Notes under the pieces: model-generated | Databases searched by the model: none | What the model was told of the DNA's origin: nothing | The model's input: only the letters and a program-made list of their open reading frames with translations | Assembly (NCBI RefSeq): GCF_900890425.1 | Contig: NZ_CAAHFG010000004.1 | Span: forward strand, 788,330 to 852,329 | Direction of reading: 5' to 3' | From: Pontiella desulfatans | GTDB taxonomy: Bacteria; Verrucomicrobiota; Kiritimatiellia; Kiritimatiellales; Pontiellaceae | DNA: 64,000 nucleotides | Shown here: one piece after another, positions 1-9,183 of the stretch | How the letters are laid out: the number at the start of each line of letters is the position of its first letter | How positions within the stretch are numbered: position 1 is the stretch's first letter | Translations under genes and position numbers: made by a program

Positions 1-40
1 AAGGGGTCTTGCGGCGCCTAATGGGTCCACCGGGAAAAAC

Positions 41-62
41 CGCAGGGCCATAGTGCCCTGCG
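41..62. other. Perfect hairpin in the leader of the first DUF2202 gene
   Basis: CGCAGGGC (41-48) and GCCCTGCG (55-62) form a perfect 8-bp stem with a 6-nt loop, 24 nt before the start codon at 87. There is no T-tract. It could be the terminator stem of an upstream gene outside the window or a structured leader. Confidence 0.5.
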
Positions 63-86
63 TCAACCTTAACTAAGGAACATGCC

Positions 87-731
87 ATGAAACCGCAAAC
101 CACCCTCGTTTTAGTCCTCCTCCTGTCGGCTTCGTTTTCCGGAGCGAAACAAAACCGGCATCGCCACGGGAGGCAGGCGGACGCCTGTGGCCAAGGGTGC
201 GCGGCAACACCGGCCGTGAAGGCGGATGCGAAGTTGACGGAAGCCGATGCCAGGCATCTGCTCTATCTGCGCGAGGAGGAAAAACTCGCGCGCGATGTCT
301 ACAACGCCATGGCCAAGCTCTACGACCAGCGCGTGTTCACCAACATTCCGCGCGCGGAGCAGCACCACATGGATGCCGTTCTAGGGTTGTTGACCGCGTA
401 CGGGCTGGAAGACCCTGTGAAAGAAAAAGCAGGCGCGTTCAGCGACGCCGAACTGCAAAAGCTTTTCGACGCCTTGGTTGAGCGCGGGTCAATCTCGCGC
501 ATGGATGCCTATCTCGTTGGCGCGTTGATCGAGGAGGTTGACATCCTCGACCTCCAAGAGGCCATCGGGCAGACGCAGAACGAAAACATTCGCTCCGTGC
601 TCGAAGCGCTGGAAGGCGGATCGAAAAGGCATTTGAACGCCTTCGTTCGAAACTATGAATCCGTCTCCGGGAAAACCTATGCGGCGCAAAAGATGCCGCA
701 GGCGGAGGTCGATGCCATCCTCGGGAAATAG
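87..731 (+). CDS. Exported DUF2202 ferritin-like protein
   Basis: 214 aa with a Sec-type signal peptide (MKPQTTLVLVLLLSASFSGA), then a short His/Cys-rich linker (HRHGRQADACGQGC) and one DUF2202 domain from about residue 50 to the end. Hallmarks are LREEEKLARD, EQHHMDAV and GALIEEVDILDL, the regularly spaced Glu/His residues of a ferritin-like four-helix bundle. The AAGGA ribosome site at 75-79 supports the start. DUF2202 proteins are usually exported and have no proven biochemical role; metal binding is likely by fold only. The next gene is a paralogue, so the pair looks like a tandem duplication. The His/Cys linker is absent from the paralogue. Confidence 0.85.
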   Translation: MKPQTTLVLVLLLSASFSGAKQNRHRHGRQADACGQGCAATPAVKADAKLTEADARHLLYLREEEKLARDVYNAMAKLYDQRVFTNIPRAEQHHMDAVLGLLTAYGLEDPVKEKAGAFSDAELQKLFDALVERGSISRMDAYLVGALIEEVDILDLQEAIGQTQNENIRSVLEALEGGSKRHLNAFVRNYESVSGKTYAAQKMPQAEVDAILGK

Positions 732-734
732 CTG

Positions 735-786
735 GGCGTCAGCGCCCGACGCCGCGCAGTTGCGGATGGGCGATGCCGCCCATCCG
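735..786. promoter_or_regulatory. Two adjacent hairpins between the DUF2202 paralogues
   Basis: GGCGTC/GACGCC (735-740/748-753) is followed by a perfect 10-bp stem CGGATGGGCG/CGCCCATCCG (763-772/777-786) with a 4-nt loop. Neither has a T-tract. They lie between the stop at 731 and the -24/-12 promoter at 823, so they may be a terminator of the first gene or a protein-binding dyad acting on the promoter. Confidence 0.45.
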
Positions 787-822
787 GGGGCGCGAAGTTC
801 CCCAAACCCCAGTGAATTGCGC

Positions 823-838
823 TTGGCACACCCCGTGC
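823..838 (+). promoter_or_regulatory. Candidate sigma-54 (-24/-12) promoter
   Basis: TTGGCACACCCCGTGC has the invariant GG and GC dinucleotides exactly 10 nt apart and a full TGGCAC -24 element; the -12 element (GTGC) differs from TTGC at one base. It lies 45 nt upstream of the start at 884. A near-identical element is found at 10729, and both are followed by the same leader motif (CCGTCGAGA at 857-865 here). Confidence 0.7.
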
Positions 839-883
839 GTTAGCACCGTGTTGGAACCGTCGAGAATTGTTAGGAGAATCACC

Positions 884-1501
884 ATGAACAGAAGCACATT
901 ATTGGCAATTATCGTGGGCAGCATGATTACGGGTTGGATGCTCGAACCCGTGGTTGCCGCAAAGGGAAAAGGCAAAGGGGGCGGCGGCACGGTGCCAGCC
1001 CTTACCGAGGCGGAGGCCGACGACCTGCTGTTCATGCGCGAGGAGGAAAAGCTCGCACGCGATGTATACCTTACCTTCTACACCCTGTGGGGCACGCAGG
1101 TGTTCGACAACATTTCCCAGTCGGAACAGCGGCATACGGATTCGGTGCTGGCTTTGATTCAAAAGTATGGCCTCGTCGATCCCGTTGGAGACAATGGCAT
1201 AGGAGAGTTCGAAAACGAGGAGCTCCAGCACCTGTATGACGACCTGGTCGCCATTGGCGGGCAGTCGGAGCTCGAAGCCCTTTACGTGGGCGCCCTGATC
1301 GAGGAAGTCGATATCGAGGATATCTGGCTGGCCATGGAACGCACCGACAAGAGCGACATCGACAATGTCTATGCCAACCTGCTGGCCGGATCGGAAAACC
1401 ATCTGGTGGCCTTCGTGGGCAACATCGAAAACCATATCGAAGGGTTGTACGAAGCACAGTACATCTCGCAGGAAGAAGTCGACGTCATTCTTGGACGCTG
1501 A
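884..1501 (+). CDS. Exported DUF2202 ferritin-like protein (paralogue 2)
   Basis: 205 aa from ATG 884, chosen because AGGAG at 872-876 is well placed and a signal peptide (MNRSTLLAIIVGSMITG) begins there. The mature protein opens with a Lys/Gly-rich stretch (KGKGKGGGG) and then a DUF2202 domain with MREEEKLARD, EQRHTDSV and GALIEEVDIEDI. It is clearly homologous to the preceding gene over the whole domain. Unlike that gene it has its own sigma-54-type promoter, so the two copies are probably expressed under different conditions. Molecular function is unknown; a ferritin-like metal or redox role is a fold-based guess. Confidence 0.85.
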   Translation: MNRSTLLAIIVGSMITGWMLEPVVAAKGKGKGGGGTVPALTEAEADDLLFMREEEKLARDVYLTFYTLWGTQVFDNISQSEQRHTDSVLALIQKYGLVDPVGDNGIGEFENEELQHLYDDLVAIGGQSELEALYVGALIEEVDIEDIWLAMERTDKSDIDNVYANLLAGSENHLVAFVGNIENHIEGLYEAQYISQEEVDVILGR

Positions 1502-1531
1502 CCGGAAATTTAAAAGAGGAGGTTCCAGCCA

Positions 1532-1873
1532 TTGTTGATTCTCCTTTCAATGGCTGGCTTTTTTATCGTTATGAAACCGCTCATGTACAGGCACCGTCCG
1601 GCTTTCCCCGCACTTGTGGGCGCGGTCGTCTCACTGCTCGGCGGGATATTTTGTTTCGGCATGATCTATGTGCGGGTGAAGAGCGGGGAGATCGGCGAGG
1701 AAAAGCTGAAGGCCCTCATTTTCATTTCGGTGGCCACCTCGCTCATCTTTTTGGTTGCCGCATTCGGGCGCTATCAATTCACCCATCTTTGGATGAAGCC
1801 GCGCCCCAACAAGAAACCTGCGCCGCGCCATCGGAGAAGGCCGCGCAGGTTCAACGATGCGGAGAAGTTTTAA
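1532..1873 (+). CDS. Small membrane protein of unknown function
   Basis: 113 aa with three hydrophobic segments (about 1-15, 25-48, 63-80) and a very basic C-terminal tail (KPRPNKKPAPRHRRRPRR), which would sit in the cytoplasm. The start is TTG 1532, set by a strong AAGAGGAGG ribosome site at 1513-1521; ATG 1550 is too far away from it. No family recognised. It lies between the DUF2202 pair and the hydrogenase operon, with no sign of coupling to either. Confidence 0.6.
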   Translation: MLILLSMAGFFIVMKPLMYRHRPAFPALVGAVVSLLGGIFCFGMIYVRVKSGEIGEEKLKALIFISVATSLIFLVAAFGRYQFTHLWMKPRPNKKPAPRHRRRPRRFNDAEKF

Positions 1874-1953
1874 AAGGCACCGATCCGCATGTGACCTTCG
1901 GGCGGCGGGCGGTGTAGGTAACCATAGAACAGGTCTATTAACAGGGGCATACG

Positions 1954-2916
1954 ATGAATCTATCCAGGCGACGATTTCTAGAATACTGCGGCGTTGCCGC
2001 CGGCGTCATTGGCCTAACGCCGGGTGATTTAGCCGGGTTGAACGAGGCCCTGGCCGATCCGAATGCACCGGAAGTCATCTGGCTGCACGGGAGCTCCTGC
2101 ACCGGCTGTTCGGTATCCTTCCTGAACTATATCTCCGACACGGCGCCCGAAACCGTGGTCGAGGTGCTCGCCGGAGCCATCAACCTCACCCACCACGCCA
2201 CCGTCATGACCTTTGCTGGCGAAAGTTGCGGCGCGGTGCTCGAACATGCCGCCAAGCGCGGCAACTATATTCTCGTGCTCGAAGGCGGCGTGCCAACCGC
2301 CTTCAACGGCCACTGCTGCGTGGCCTACAGCTATAAGGGGCAGGAGATCACCTATGCGGATGCCGTCACCGAAATGGCGGCGCATGCCTCGCACGTGATA
2401 TGCGCGGGAACCTGCTCCAGCTTCGGCGGCATCCCGGCGGCTGGAAGCAATCCCTCCGGCGTCATCAAGGTTTCGGAGCACATTGGAGCGGACACCATCA
2501 ATATTTCCGGATGCCCGGCCAATCCCAACTGGGTGGTATGGGCCGTCGTGCAGCTGCTCCTCGGCAATACGGTCGATCTCGATGCCGACCAGCGGCCCGT
2601 TGCGCTCTACCAGCAGCCCCGCCAGGGCGGCGGCGGAGGAGGCTCCGGGGTTTGGGAAACCATCCACCAATCCTGCCCGCGCAAGTCGGCGTTCAACACC
2701 AATCGGGCAACGGACTTCGACGATACCGACGGAAAGTGCCTCGTCGACCTCGGTTGCCGGGGGCAGTGGACGAAGGCCAAGTGCGATAGCTGCTGGAACG
2801 GAACGGAAGGCAACGGCCATTGGTGCATCGGCGTCAACTCGCCCTGCATCGGTTGCGTCGAACCCGAGTTTCCCGATTCGCAATCCTTCTTCCAACCCTA
2901 CAGCAACCCAAGCTAG
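1954..2916 (+). CDS. [NiFe] hydrogenase small subunit, Tat-exported
   Basis: 320 aa electron-transfer subunit of an H2-oxidising or -evolving hydrogenase. The N-terminus carries a twin-arginine signal (SRRRFLEYCGVAAG), so the folded dimer should be exported to the periplasm. C49 and C52 in SSCTGC begin the proximal cluster site, completed by later Cys in CAGTCSS and SGCPANP. The C-terminal part has HQSCPRKSAF, GKCLVDLGC and CIGVNSPCIGC for the distal and medial clusters. No C-terminal membrane helix follows, unlike membrane-bound Hya/Hyb types, so the enzyme is predicted to be soluble. The large subunit starts 17 nt downstream. Confidence 0.95.
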   Translation: MNLSRRRFLEYCGVAAGVIGLTPGDLAGLNEALADPNAPEVIWLHGSSCTGCSVSFLNYISDTAPETVVEVLAGAINLTHHATVMTFAGESCGAVLEHAAKRGNYILVLEGGVPTAFNGHCCVAYSYKGQEITYADAVTEMAAHASHVICAGTCSSFGGIPAAGSNPSGVIKVSEHIGADTINISGCPANPNWVVWAVVQLLLGNTVDLDADQRPVALYQQPRQGGGGGGSGVWETIHQSCPRKSAFNTNRATDFDDTDGKCLVDLGCRGQWTKAKCDSCWNGTEGNGHWCIGVNSPCIGCVEPEFPDSQSFFQPYSNPS

Positions 2917-2933
2917 TCCAGCGGAGATTTGCC

Positions 2934-4388
2934 ATGCCCATCATCACAGCATCCATCGATCCCGTCACCCGCATCGAAGGCCATCTGAAGGTCGATGTTG
3001 AAATCGATACCATCGACGGCGTCCAGCAGGTGGTCGATGCCCATTGCGTCGGCACGCTCTTCCGCGGCTTCGAAAAAATCATGGAGGGCCGCGACCCGCG
3101 CGACGCACCCAACATCACCTCGCGCATCTGCGGCGTCTGCCCCACATCGCACGGCATGGCCGCCGCCCTCACGCTCGACAATGCCTTCGGCGTAACGCCG
3201 CCGACTGCCGGCATCATGATGCGCAACCTGGTGCACGGCGCCTGCTTCCTCGAATCGCACATCCTGCATTTCTACATCCTCAGCCTGCTCGACTACATCA
3301 AGGGGCCGGCCATGGCGCCGTGGCAACCCGGCTGGGACACCGGCCGCCGGCTCGATGCCACAACCGAGGCGCGCCTGCAAGGGAACTATCTAAAGGCCAT
3401 CGAACTGCGCCGCAAGTGCCACGAGATGGGCGCGATCTATGGCGGCAAGCTGCCGCACACCCCGTCGTTCATTGCCGGCGGATTCACGGCGGTTTCGACG
3501 CAGGACGACAAAGATGGCTTTCAGATCTTGCTCACCGAAATCACCACGTTCATCCAGGGCACGCTGCTTCCCGATGTCGAGCTGCTGGCCTCGCTCTATC
3601 CCGACTATTTCAGCATCGGCAAGGGCTACGGCAACCTGATGTCCTACGGCGTGTTCGACAACGAATCCGGAAGCGGAACCCTGTTTGAGGCCGGCCTGAT
3701 CAACGACGGCTCGGCAACGGTTCAGGCCCTCGATACCAACAACATTTCCGAACAGGTCACCTATTCGTGGTACGACCAAACCACCGACGGCAAACATCCG
3801 TCGGTCGGCGACACCATTCCAGTGCATCCGAAGGGCGAGGCCTATTCCTGGCTCAAGGCGCCGCGCTATTCCGGCGTCAACTATGAGTGCGGACCGCTTT
3901 CGCGCATGAAGGTCAATGGCGACTATGCGGGCGGGGTATCCGTGATGGACCGCCACCTTTCTCGCGCCCAGGAAGCCCTGAAGATTGCGTTGGCCATGCA
4001 GGGTTGGCTCGATGCCGTTGGCGTGGACGCCCCCGGTTATTCCCCAACCGCTGTGCCGGCATCCGCCAGCGGCGTCGGCCTAACCGAGGCCCCGCGCGGC
4101 GCACTGGCGCACTGGATCGGCGTGGAGTCCGGCGTGGTCTCGCACTACCAGGTCATCACACCCACCTGCTGGAACTGCTCGCCGCGCGATGCCGAGCAAA
4201 ACCGAGGCCCCATGGAAGAAGCCCTCATCGGCACGCCGGTCAAAAAGGCCGACCAACCGGTCGAAGTGCTGCGCGTGGTCCATTCGTTCGATCCCTGCCT
4301 CGATTGCGCAACGCACGTGATGCGCCCGGACCGGAAGGGCAAGGTCTATATTGTTGATCGCTACGGAACTCGGATCGAGGAAGCATGA
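2934..4388 (+). CDS. [NiFe] hydrogenase large (catalytic) subunit
   Basis: 484 aa from ATG 2934, preceded by GGAG at 2922. It carries the NiFe active site. The N-terminal ligand motif is RICGVCPTSH (C66, C69) and the C-terminal motif is DPCLDCATH (C455, C458). The protein runs 23 residues past H461, which is the usual cleavage point after nickel insertion, so it is made as a precursor. It has no signal peptide and would be exported with the small subunit's Tat signal. The last codons overlap the protease gene (ATGA at 4385). The exact group is unclear: the CPTSH form of the motif is not the commonest group 1 version. Confidence 0.95.
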   Translation: MPIITASIDPVTRIEGHLKVDVEIDTIDGVQQVVDAHCVGTLFRGFEKIMEGRDPRDAPNITSRICGVCPTSHGMAAALTLDNAFGVTPPTAGIMMRNLVHGACFLESHILHFYILSLLDYIKGPAMAPWQPGWDTGRRLDATTEARLQGNYLKAIELRRKCHEMGAIYGGKLPHTPSFIAGGFTAVSTQDDKDGFQILLTEITTFIQGTLLPDVELLASLYPDYFSIGKGYGNLMSYGVFDNESGSGTLFEAGLINDGSATVQALDTNNISEQVTYSWYDQTTDGKHPSVGDTIPVHPKGEAYSWLKAPRYSGVNYECGPLSRMKVNGDYAGGVSVMDRHLSRAQEALKIALAMQGWLDAVGVDAPGYSPTAVPASASGVGLTEAPRGALAHWIGVESGVVSHYQVITPTCWNCSPRDAEQNRGPMEEALIGTPVKKADQPVEVLRVVHSFDPCLDCATHVMRPDRKGKVYIVDRYGTRIEEA

Positions 4389-4852
4389 TTGCCGAACAAC
4401 GAAAACGCATTGCGGTGGTCGGCATGGGCAACCTGCTCATGTCGGACGATGGCGTGGGGGTGCACGTTTTGCACGAGCTGCAAAAACGCGGGCTCAAGGG
4501 CGTTGAGCTGATCGATGCCGGCACCGCCGTCATCCATACCGCCGACTGTCTGCGCGGGGCCGACCACATTGTTGTGGTCGATGCGTTCAAGGCCGGACGC
4601 AAACCCGGAACGGTCTATCTGATCTCCGGCGACGACATATTCGAAAACGACTACACGCTCTCGGTGCATTCGCTCGGGCTGAAGACGGCGCTGCGGTTCC
4701 TGGAACCCGGCGAAGATATGATGGATTGGACGCTCGTCGGCGTGGAGCCGGCAACGCTGGAGCACGGCATGGAATTGTCGGACGCGGTTCGGGAGGCCGT
4801 CGAGGGCGCGGTGCGAACCGTCGAAAATCTGATTGAGGAGTGGCAGGCATGA
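4385..4852 (+). CDS. Hydrogenase maturation protease (HyaD/HybD family)
   Basis: 155 aa. It shows the family's GMGNLLMSDDGVGV nickel-sensing N-terminal motif (Glu of the classical GNxLxxDEG is Asp-Gly here), the DAG segment and the VVDAF strand. These endopeptidases remove the C-terminal peptide of the large subunit once Ni is in place; the 23-residue extension in the preceding gene is the expected substrate. Start overlaps the large-subunit stop by 4 nt, and its own stop overlaps the next start by 4 nt, so the operon is translationally coupled. No hypABCDEF genes lie in the window. Confidence 0.9.
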   Translation: MIAEQRKRIAVVGMGNLLMSDDGVGVHVLHELQKRGLKGVELIDAGTAVIHTADCLRGADHIVVVDAFKAGRKPGTVYLISGDDIFENDYTLSVHSLGLKTALRFLEPGEDMMDWTLVGVEPATLEHGMELSDAVREAVEGAVRTVENLIEEWQA

Positions 4853-6642
4853 AAAAAGGACAATGGCTTTTAGTTGGACTGTACGCGGCCGCGACCGCGT
4901 TGGGCAATATTGGAGGGTTCTGCGCGGCGGTCGACGCCGATGGCACCAACGCCTATGTCGGGGCGGGGCAAATCCTGCTGCACGTCGATGTGTCGGACGC
5001 AGCGGCGCCCCGCCTGGTTTCGACGCGGGCTCTGCCCGGATTGATCGAGGATATTCTCGTGGACGGCGCAACGCTCTACGCGGCGTGCGGCGAGGCCGGC
5101 GTCCACAAGGTTGAGTTGCCGGGAATGGAGCTTTCCGCAACGTACGATTCCCCGGGCCATGCCTATGGCCTCGCCCGGGGCGGTTCTTCCCTCTATCTCG
5201 CCGACGGGGTTTCCGGACTGCAAGAACTCGATGCCGCAACGCTCGCCTCGACCGGCGGCTTCCTCACCAATGGGCCGGCCATGGATGTGGTGGTGGAAGA
5301 TTCGGCCGTGTATCTGCTCGACCACTTTAACGGGGTGATTGCGCTCGATGCTTCGCTGGCCGTGACCGGAGGCTACGACTTGGTCGCCTTCGGCAACCGC
5401 ATGGCGTCGGACGGCAGCACGCTTTACGTGGTCGATGGCCTGGGCAACCTGACCCAAGTCGATAGGGCCACCATGTCGGCCACCACCAACGCCCCCGCCA
5501 TCCCGACCTTCGGGATCGCGGCGGGGATGGCCATCGAGGGCGACCGGCTCTATGTCGCCGAAGGTTTCGGCGGCCTTTCGATATACGACACCACCACCGA
5601 AATCCTGCTCGGCACCTTTACCGGCGTGGCGCGTAGCCGCTCGACGGCCATCGCCAACGGCCTGGCCTACGTGGCCGCCGGCAACCAAGGGGTGCGCATC
5701 TTCGACCTGTCGGACTTTTCCCTAGTGGCATCCGTACCGGCCAGCAACGCGCTCGACGTGGCCGTTGCGGGAACCACGCTCCTCGTTGCCGATCCGCTCG
5801 TGGGGCTGGAGCTGTTCGATCTGTCCTCTCCGGCTGTCCCGGTGCATCTGGGCACCTACACCCCATCCTCCCCCGGGGCTGTCCGATGCGTCGGGGCAAC
5901 CGATTCCTTTGCCTATGTTGCCGAGGGCTACACCGTCCGCAAGCTGGACATCTCCACTCCGGCAACGCCGGTCGTGGTCGATAGTTTTGTTTCGGCCAAC
6001 CATGTTTTCGACCTGGATGTCTGCGGTACCAACCTCATCCTGGGCACCGGCGCGGTACACTCCGTTGCGGTGGATGGGACGCAGGGCTTGCTGGATTGGA
6101 ACCTGGTCGATCTTTCCGATCCGCTGACCCCGGTTTCGGTCACCAACCTAACGCCGCTGGTGCGCGCCCTGCGGCTGACGCTTTCGAGCAACGTGGTCTA
6201 TGCTTCCGCCGACGATGGCGGAACGGCGGTCCTCGCCTTGCCGCCTATCGCGAACGATTCCGACGGCGATGGACTCGAGGATTCGTTCGAGCAAATGATC
6301 ATCGATTTTGATCCGGGCGATGGCTTTGTTGATTTTGATAGCGTCGACCCCGACGACGACTTCGATGGCGACGGTCTCTCCAACCTTCACGAACAACTTG
6401 CCGGAACCTCCCCCGTCGATCCCGACTCCATATTCGCCATTTGTGGCCTCGACGGGGAGGCAACCGGTTATGCCGTAAGTTGGTACAGCTCCGCCGGCCA
6501 TACCTATTCCGTGCACAAGAGCACCAACCTGGTGGAAGGCTTCCAGGTGCTCAAGTCAGGCATCCCTGCAACCGAACCCATCAATACATATCTTGATCCT
6601 CATTCCAACGAGTGCGCCATGTATATGATTATAATTGACTAA
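4849..6642 (+). CDS. Secreted LVIVD-repeat beta-propeller in the hydrogenase operon
   Basis: 597 aa from ATG 4849, preceded by GAGGAG at 4835; ATGA overlap with the protease stop. A signal peptide (MKKGQWLLVGLYAAATALG) is followed by about ten blade-like repeats (pattern LYVADGxxGLxxxD, LDVAVAGTTLLVADP), typical of LVIVD propellers, up to about residue 460. Then come an acidic DSDGDGLED / DDDFDGDGLSN calcium-binding-like stretch and a C-terminal module (YSVHKSTNLVEGF ... MYMIIID) shared with the proteins at 11359 and 13694. Role unknown. Its coupling to a periplasmic hydrogenase suggests a partner or scaffold at the same location. Confidence 0.85.
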   Translation: MKKGQWLLVGLYAAATALGNIGGFCAAVDADGTNAYVGAGQILLHVDVSDAAAPRLVSTRALPGLIEDILVDGATLYAACGEAGVHKVELPGMELSATYDSPGHAYGLARGGSSLYLADGVSGLQELDAATLASTGGFLTNGPAMDVVVEDSAVYLLDHFNGVIALDASLAVTGGYDLVAFGNRMASDGSTLYVVDGLGNLTQVDRATMSATTNAPAIPTFGIAAGMAIEGDRLYVAEGFGGLSIYDTTTEILLGTFTGVARSRSTAIANGLAYVAAGNQGVRIFDLSDFSLVASVPASNALDVAVAGTTLLVADPLVGLELFDLSSPAVPVHLGTYTPSSPGAVRCVGATDSFAYVAEGYTVRKLDISTPATPVVVDSFVSANHVFDLDVCGTNLILGTGAVHSVAVDGTQGLLDWNLVDLSDPLTPVSVTNLTPLVRALRLTLSSNVVYASADDGGTAVLALPPIANDSDGDGLEDSFEQMIIDFDPGDGFVDFDSVDPDDDFDGDGLSNLHEQLAGTSPVDPDSIFAICGLDGEATGYAVSWYSSAGHTYSVHKSTNLVEGFQVLKSGIPATEPINTYLDPHSNECAMYMIIID

Positions 6643-6653
6643 GTGTTTTAATC

Positions 6654-8081
6654 ATGTCTGGTTATGCCATGGAAAATGGAAATGAAACATCGCTTGCCGG
6701 ACTCAGTGTATTGGTGGTCGACGACGAGGCGCTGCTTCGTCGCCGGTTGATTGCCCATTTGAAAAACCTCGGCGCGGAGGTGGCCGGGGCGGAAACGCTG
6801 GAGGCCGCCCGACACAAGCTTTCCGATACCGAGTTTGATTTCCTGTTGCTCGACATCCACCTGCCGGACGGTATCGGGCTCGATCTCATCCGCGAAGGAA
6901 CCGTTCCGGAAAGCACCGGCGTGGTGGTGATGACCGCCCAGGGCGGGGTGGAGGGGGCGATTGATTCCATACGCCTTGGTGCGCTGGATTATCTCGTTAA
7001 GCCATTCGATCCCGGCCTGCTGCCGCTGGTGATGCGCCGCGCGCGCAAGATGCGCCAGTCCTCGCGGGCGGCCGAGCACGAACGCGAAACCGAGGATGGG
7101 TCCGGCTTCTATTTCGGCGACTCGCTGGCTCCACTGCGCGAGCGGCTCGATAAAATCATTGCCGCCGACAACCGGTTGGGTATCCACCTGCCGCCGGTGC
7201 TGATTGCCGGGGAGACCGGTTCGGGCAAATCGACGATTGCGCGGTGGCTCCACCGCAACGGGCCGCGGGCCGACCAGCCGATGATCGAGGTGAACTGTTC
7301 GGCCCTGCCGGAATCGTTGGCGGAGTCGGAACTCTTCGGCAGCGAGAAGGGGGCCTTCACCGATGCGCGCGCCACGCGCCAGGGCCTGTTCGAGGCGGCG
7401 CATGGCGGAACCCTGTTCCTCGACGAGATCCCCAGCCTCTCTTCCGGCATCCAGGCCAAGGTGCTCACGGCGATCGAAGACCGCAACATCCGGCGCATTG
7501 GCGGCACGCGCCAGATCGAGATCGATGTCCGCGTGATTGCCGCCACCAACCGCGACCTGCGCGTTGCAGTGGAGTCGGGCGAATTTCGCGAAGACCTGCT
7601 GCACCGCCTCGACCTGTTCCGCCTCAACCTGCCGGCGCTGCACGAGCGCGGTACCGACATTCTCCAGCTGGCGGAGCGCATGCTCCAGCAGCTCTGCAAG
7701 CGGCACCGGCTGCCCCTCCGCCAAATCACGGAAGAGGGCAAGCGGCGCATGCTGGCCTACCGCTGGCCGGGCAACGTGCGCGAATTGGCGCACGAGCTCG
7801 AGCGCGGCCTGGTGTTCGACGATGCCGCCGTGCTGGATTTCGCCCATCTCACCGGGGGCGGGGGGCAGGGCGCTTCCGCCGCCACCGATCCGGGCGACTG
7901 GCTGAACCCGGCCTACGATTTCACCAAGGAAGAGTTTGTGATGGAGGATGCCATCAACCGCCTGGTGCAGCTTTCCCTCAAGCAATCCGGTGGCAATGCC
8001 TCCCAGGCCGCCCGGATGCTGGGCGTAACGCGCGACTTCATCCGCTACCGGCTGCACGGCGACCGGAAAGAAAAGCCATGA
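6654..8081 (+). CDS. NtrC-family sigma-54 response regulator
   Basis: 475 aa. Receiver domain at about 17-130 with VVDDE, phospho-acceptor D67 ([10 protein letters not shown]), T94 and K116 (LVKPFD). The AAA+ domain has Walker [10 protein letters not shown] (186-194) and Walker B LFLDEI (254-259). The sigma-54 contact loop reads GAFTDA (233-238) in place of the usual GAFTGA. A Fis-type helix-turn-helix ([17 protein letters not shown]) is at the C-terminus. It activates transcription from -24/-12 promoters; two such promoters lie at 823 and 10729. Start is uncertain: ATG 6669 is possible and neither has a strong ribosome site. Its stop overlaps the barrel gene by ATGA. Confidence 0.93.
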   Translation: MSGYAMENGNETSLAGLSVLVVDDEALLRRRLIAHLKNLGAEVAGAETLEAARHKLSDTEFDFLLLDIHLPDGIGLDLIREGTVPESTGVVVMTAQGGVEGAIDSIRLGALDYLVKPFDPGLLPLVMRRARKMRQSSRAAEHERETEDGSGFYFGDSLAPLRERLDKIIAADNRLGIHLPPVLIAGETGSGKSTIARWLHRNGPRADQPMIEVNCSALPESLAESELFGSEKGAFTDARATRQGLFEAAHGGTLFLDEIPSLSSGIQAKVLTAIEDRNIRRIGGTRQIEIDVRVIAATNRDLRVAVESGEFREDLLHRLDLFRLNLPALHERGTDILQLAERMLQQLCKRHRLPLRQITEEGKRRMLAYRWPGNVRELAHELERGLVFDDAAVLDFAHLTGGGGQGASAATDPGDWLNPAYDFTKEEFVMEDAINRLVQLSLKQSGGNASQAARMLGVTRDFIRYRLHGDRKEKP

Positions 8082-9169
8082 ACCTTCGGCGCATCATTGC
8101 ATTCGCTTCCGTTGGCCTTGCCTGGTCGGCCGGGGCGCAAGGCTCCAATCTGTCTCCGGTCGTGATTTGGGAGGCGGAAGGGTCGGTCTCGGCTGCCGTG
8201 GGCCATCGGGACAATGTCTTGCGTTCGAGCATCGCGACCGAAAGCAGTGCGTTTTTCCAGTCGTCGGTCGATGCCAGCCTCATTCGCTATTCCGATTCGG
8301 GTTCGCTTTTCATGTTTTATATTTTTGGCGAGGACACGCGCTATGTCGATGCGCCTTCGGTGGATTATGAGCAATTCATCTCCGCCACGGTGCAGCTCAT
8401 CGAGCCCGTCGGCGACCGGAACGAGACGGGGCTGGAGGCCAACTATCTCTACCAGCACCAGATCCTCGATGCCTCCGTGACCGAGGTGGATGTGAACCGG
8501 GTGCTGGTGCTGGGGCACAGTGCCTATCTGCGGCCATACTGGATGCACCGGATGGGCAAGTGGGAGGCGCAGGTGGAAGCTTCCGTGCTCCGGCAGGTGT
8601 TCGAGCACACGTTGGACGACTATTGGGAAGCCGAGGCCGAGGCCCGCCTGACCCGCAACTATGGCAACCGTTCGGAGGTTTCGGTGGGCTATGTTCCGAT
8701 GTGGCGCCTCTACGACACCCGCGAGCAGTACGACAGCGGGGGTTCCAGTGTGCCCGGCACCGAGCTGACCTACCTGCAAAACGAGGTCGATGGCGAGTGG
8801 CGGCACTATTGGGACCAAGACCGCCATTGGCGAACCACCAGCCGGGTGAGTTTCATGGCGAGCCGGGACAATGGTTCGGGCTATTTCGACTATGACCGCC
8901 TGTATTTCCGGGAACAGGTCTGGTGGAGCAAGGGGAATTGGGAAATCAAGGCCGCCGCGCGTTTCGGCTGGTACTACTACCGGGAGCAGCTGATCGACAA
9001 CGAGCACCGCTACCGCTCCTATGCCACGCTGGACTACTCGATTACTCGTTGGCTGGGCGACCACTGGAAGCTGTTCACCGCCGGCGAACACGAATGGAAC
9101 ATGAGCAACGACCCGTTCGATGAATACCGCAGCTGGATGGTCAACTGCGGTGCAGGGTATGAATTCTAG
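8078..9169 (+). CDS. Outer-membrane beta-barrel protein between regulator and kinase
   Basis: 363 aa with a signal peptide ([22 protein letters not shown]). The rest is rich in amphipathic strands with aromatic residues (for example WKLFTAGEHEWNMS, MVNCGAGYEF) and ends in Phe, as expected of an outer-membrane barrel. No named family recognised. Its ATG overlaps the response-regulator stop, and the kinase gene begins 14 nt after its stop, so all three are one operon. This placement suggests a sensing or output role in the same signalling unit. A long overlapping frame in the regulator gene upstream is not real coding. Confidence 0.75.
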   Translation: MNLRRIIAFASVGLAWSAGAQGSNLSPVVIWEAEGSVSAAVGHRDNVLRSSIATESSAFFQSSVDASLIRYSDSGSLFMFYIFGEDTRYVDAPSVDYEQFISATVQLIEPVGDRNETGLEANYLYQHQILDASVTEVDVNRVLVLGHSAYLRPYWMHRMGKWEAQVEASVLRQVFEHTLDDYWEAEAEARLTRNYGNRSEVSVGYVPMWRLYDTREQYDSGGSSVPGTELTYLQNEVDGEWRHYWDQDRHWRTTSRVSFMASRDNGSGYFDYDRLYFREQVWWSKGNWEIKAAARFGWYYYREQLIDNEHRYRSYATLDYSITRWLGDHWKLFTAGEHEWNMSNDPFDEYRSWMVNCGAGYEF

Positions 9170-9183
9170 AACGTTGGGCAACC

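Noticed and set aside
1870-1890. GGCAC...GC element before the hydrogenase operon as a sigma-54 promoter
   Set aside because: The GG and GC dinucleotides are 9 nt apart instead of 10 and the first T of the -24 element is missing.
7244-8077. Long open frame overlapping the response-regulator gene ahead of the barrel gene
   Set aside because: It is Arg/Pro/Ala-rich shadow translation of the NtrC-type gene; the barrel protein's real start at 8078 has a signal peptide.
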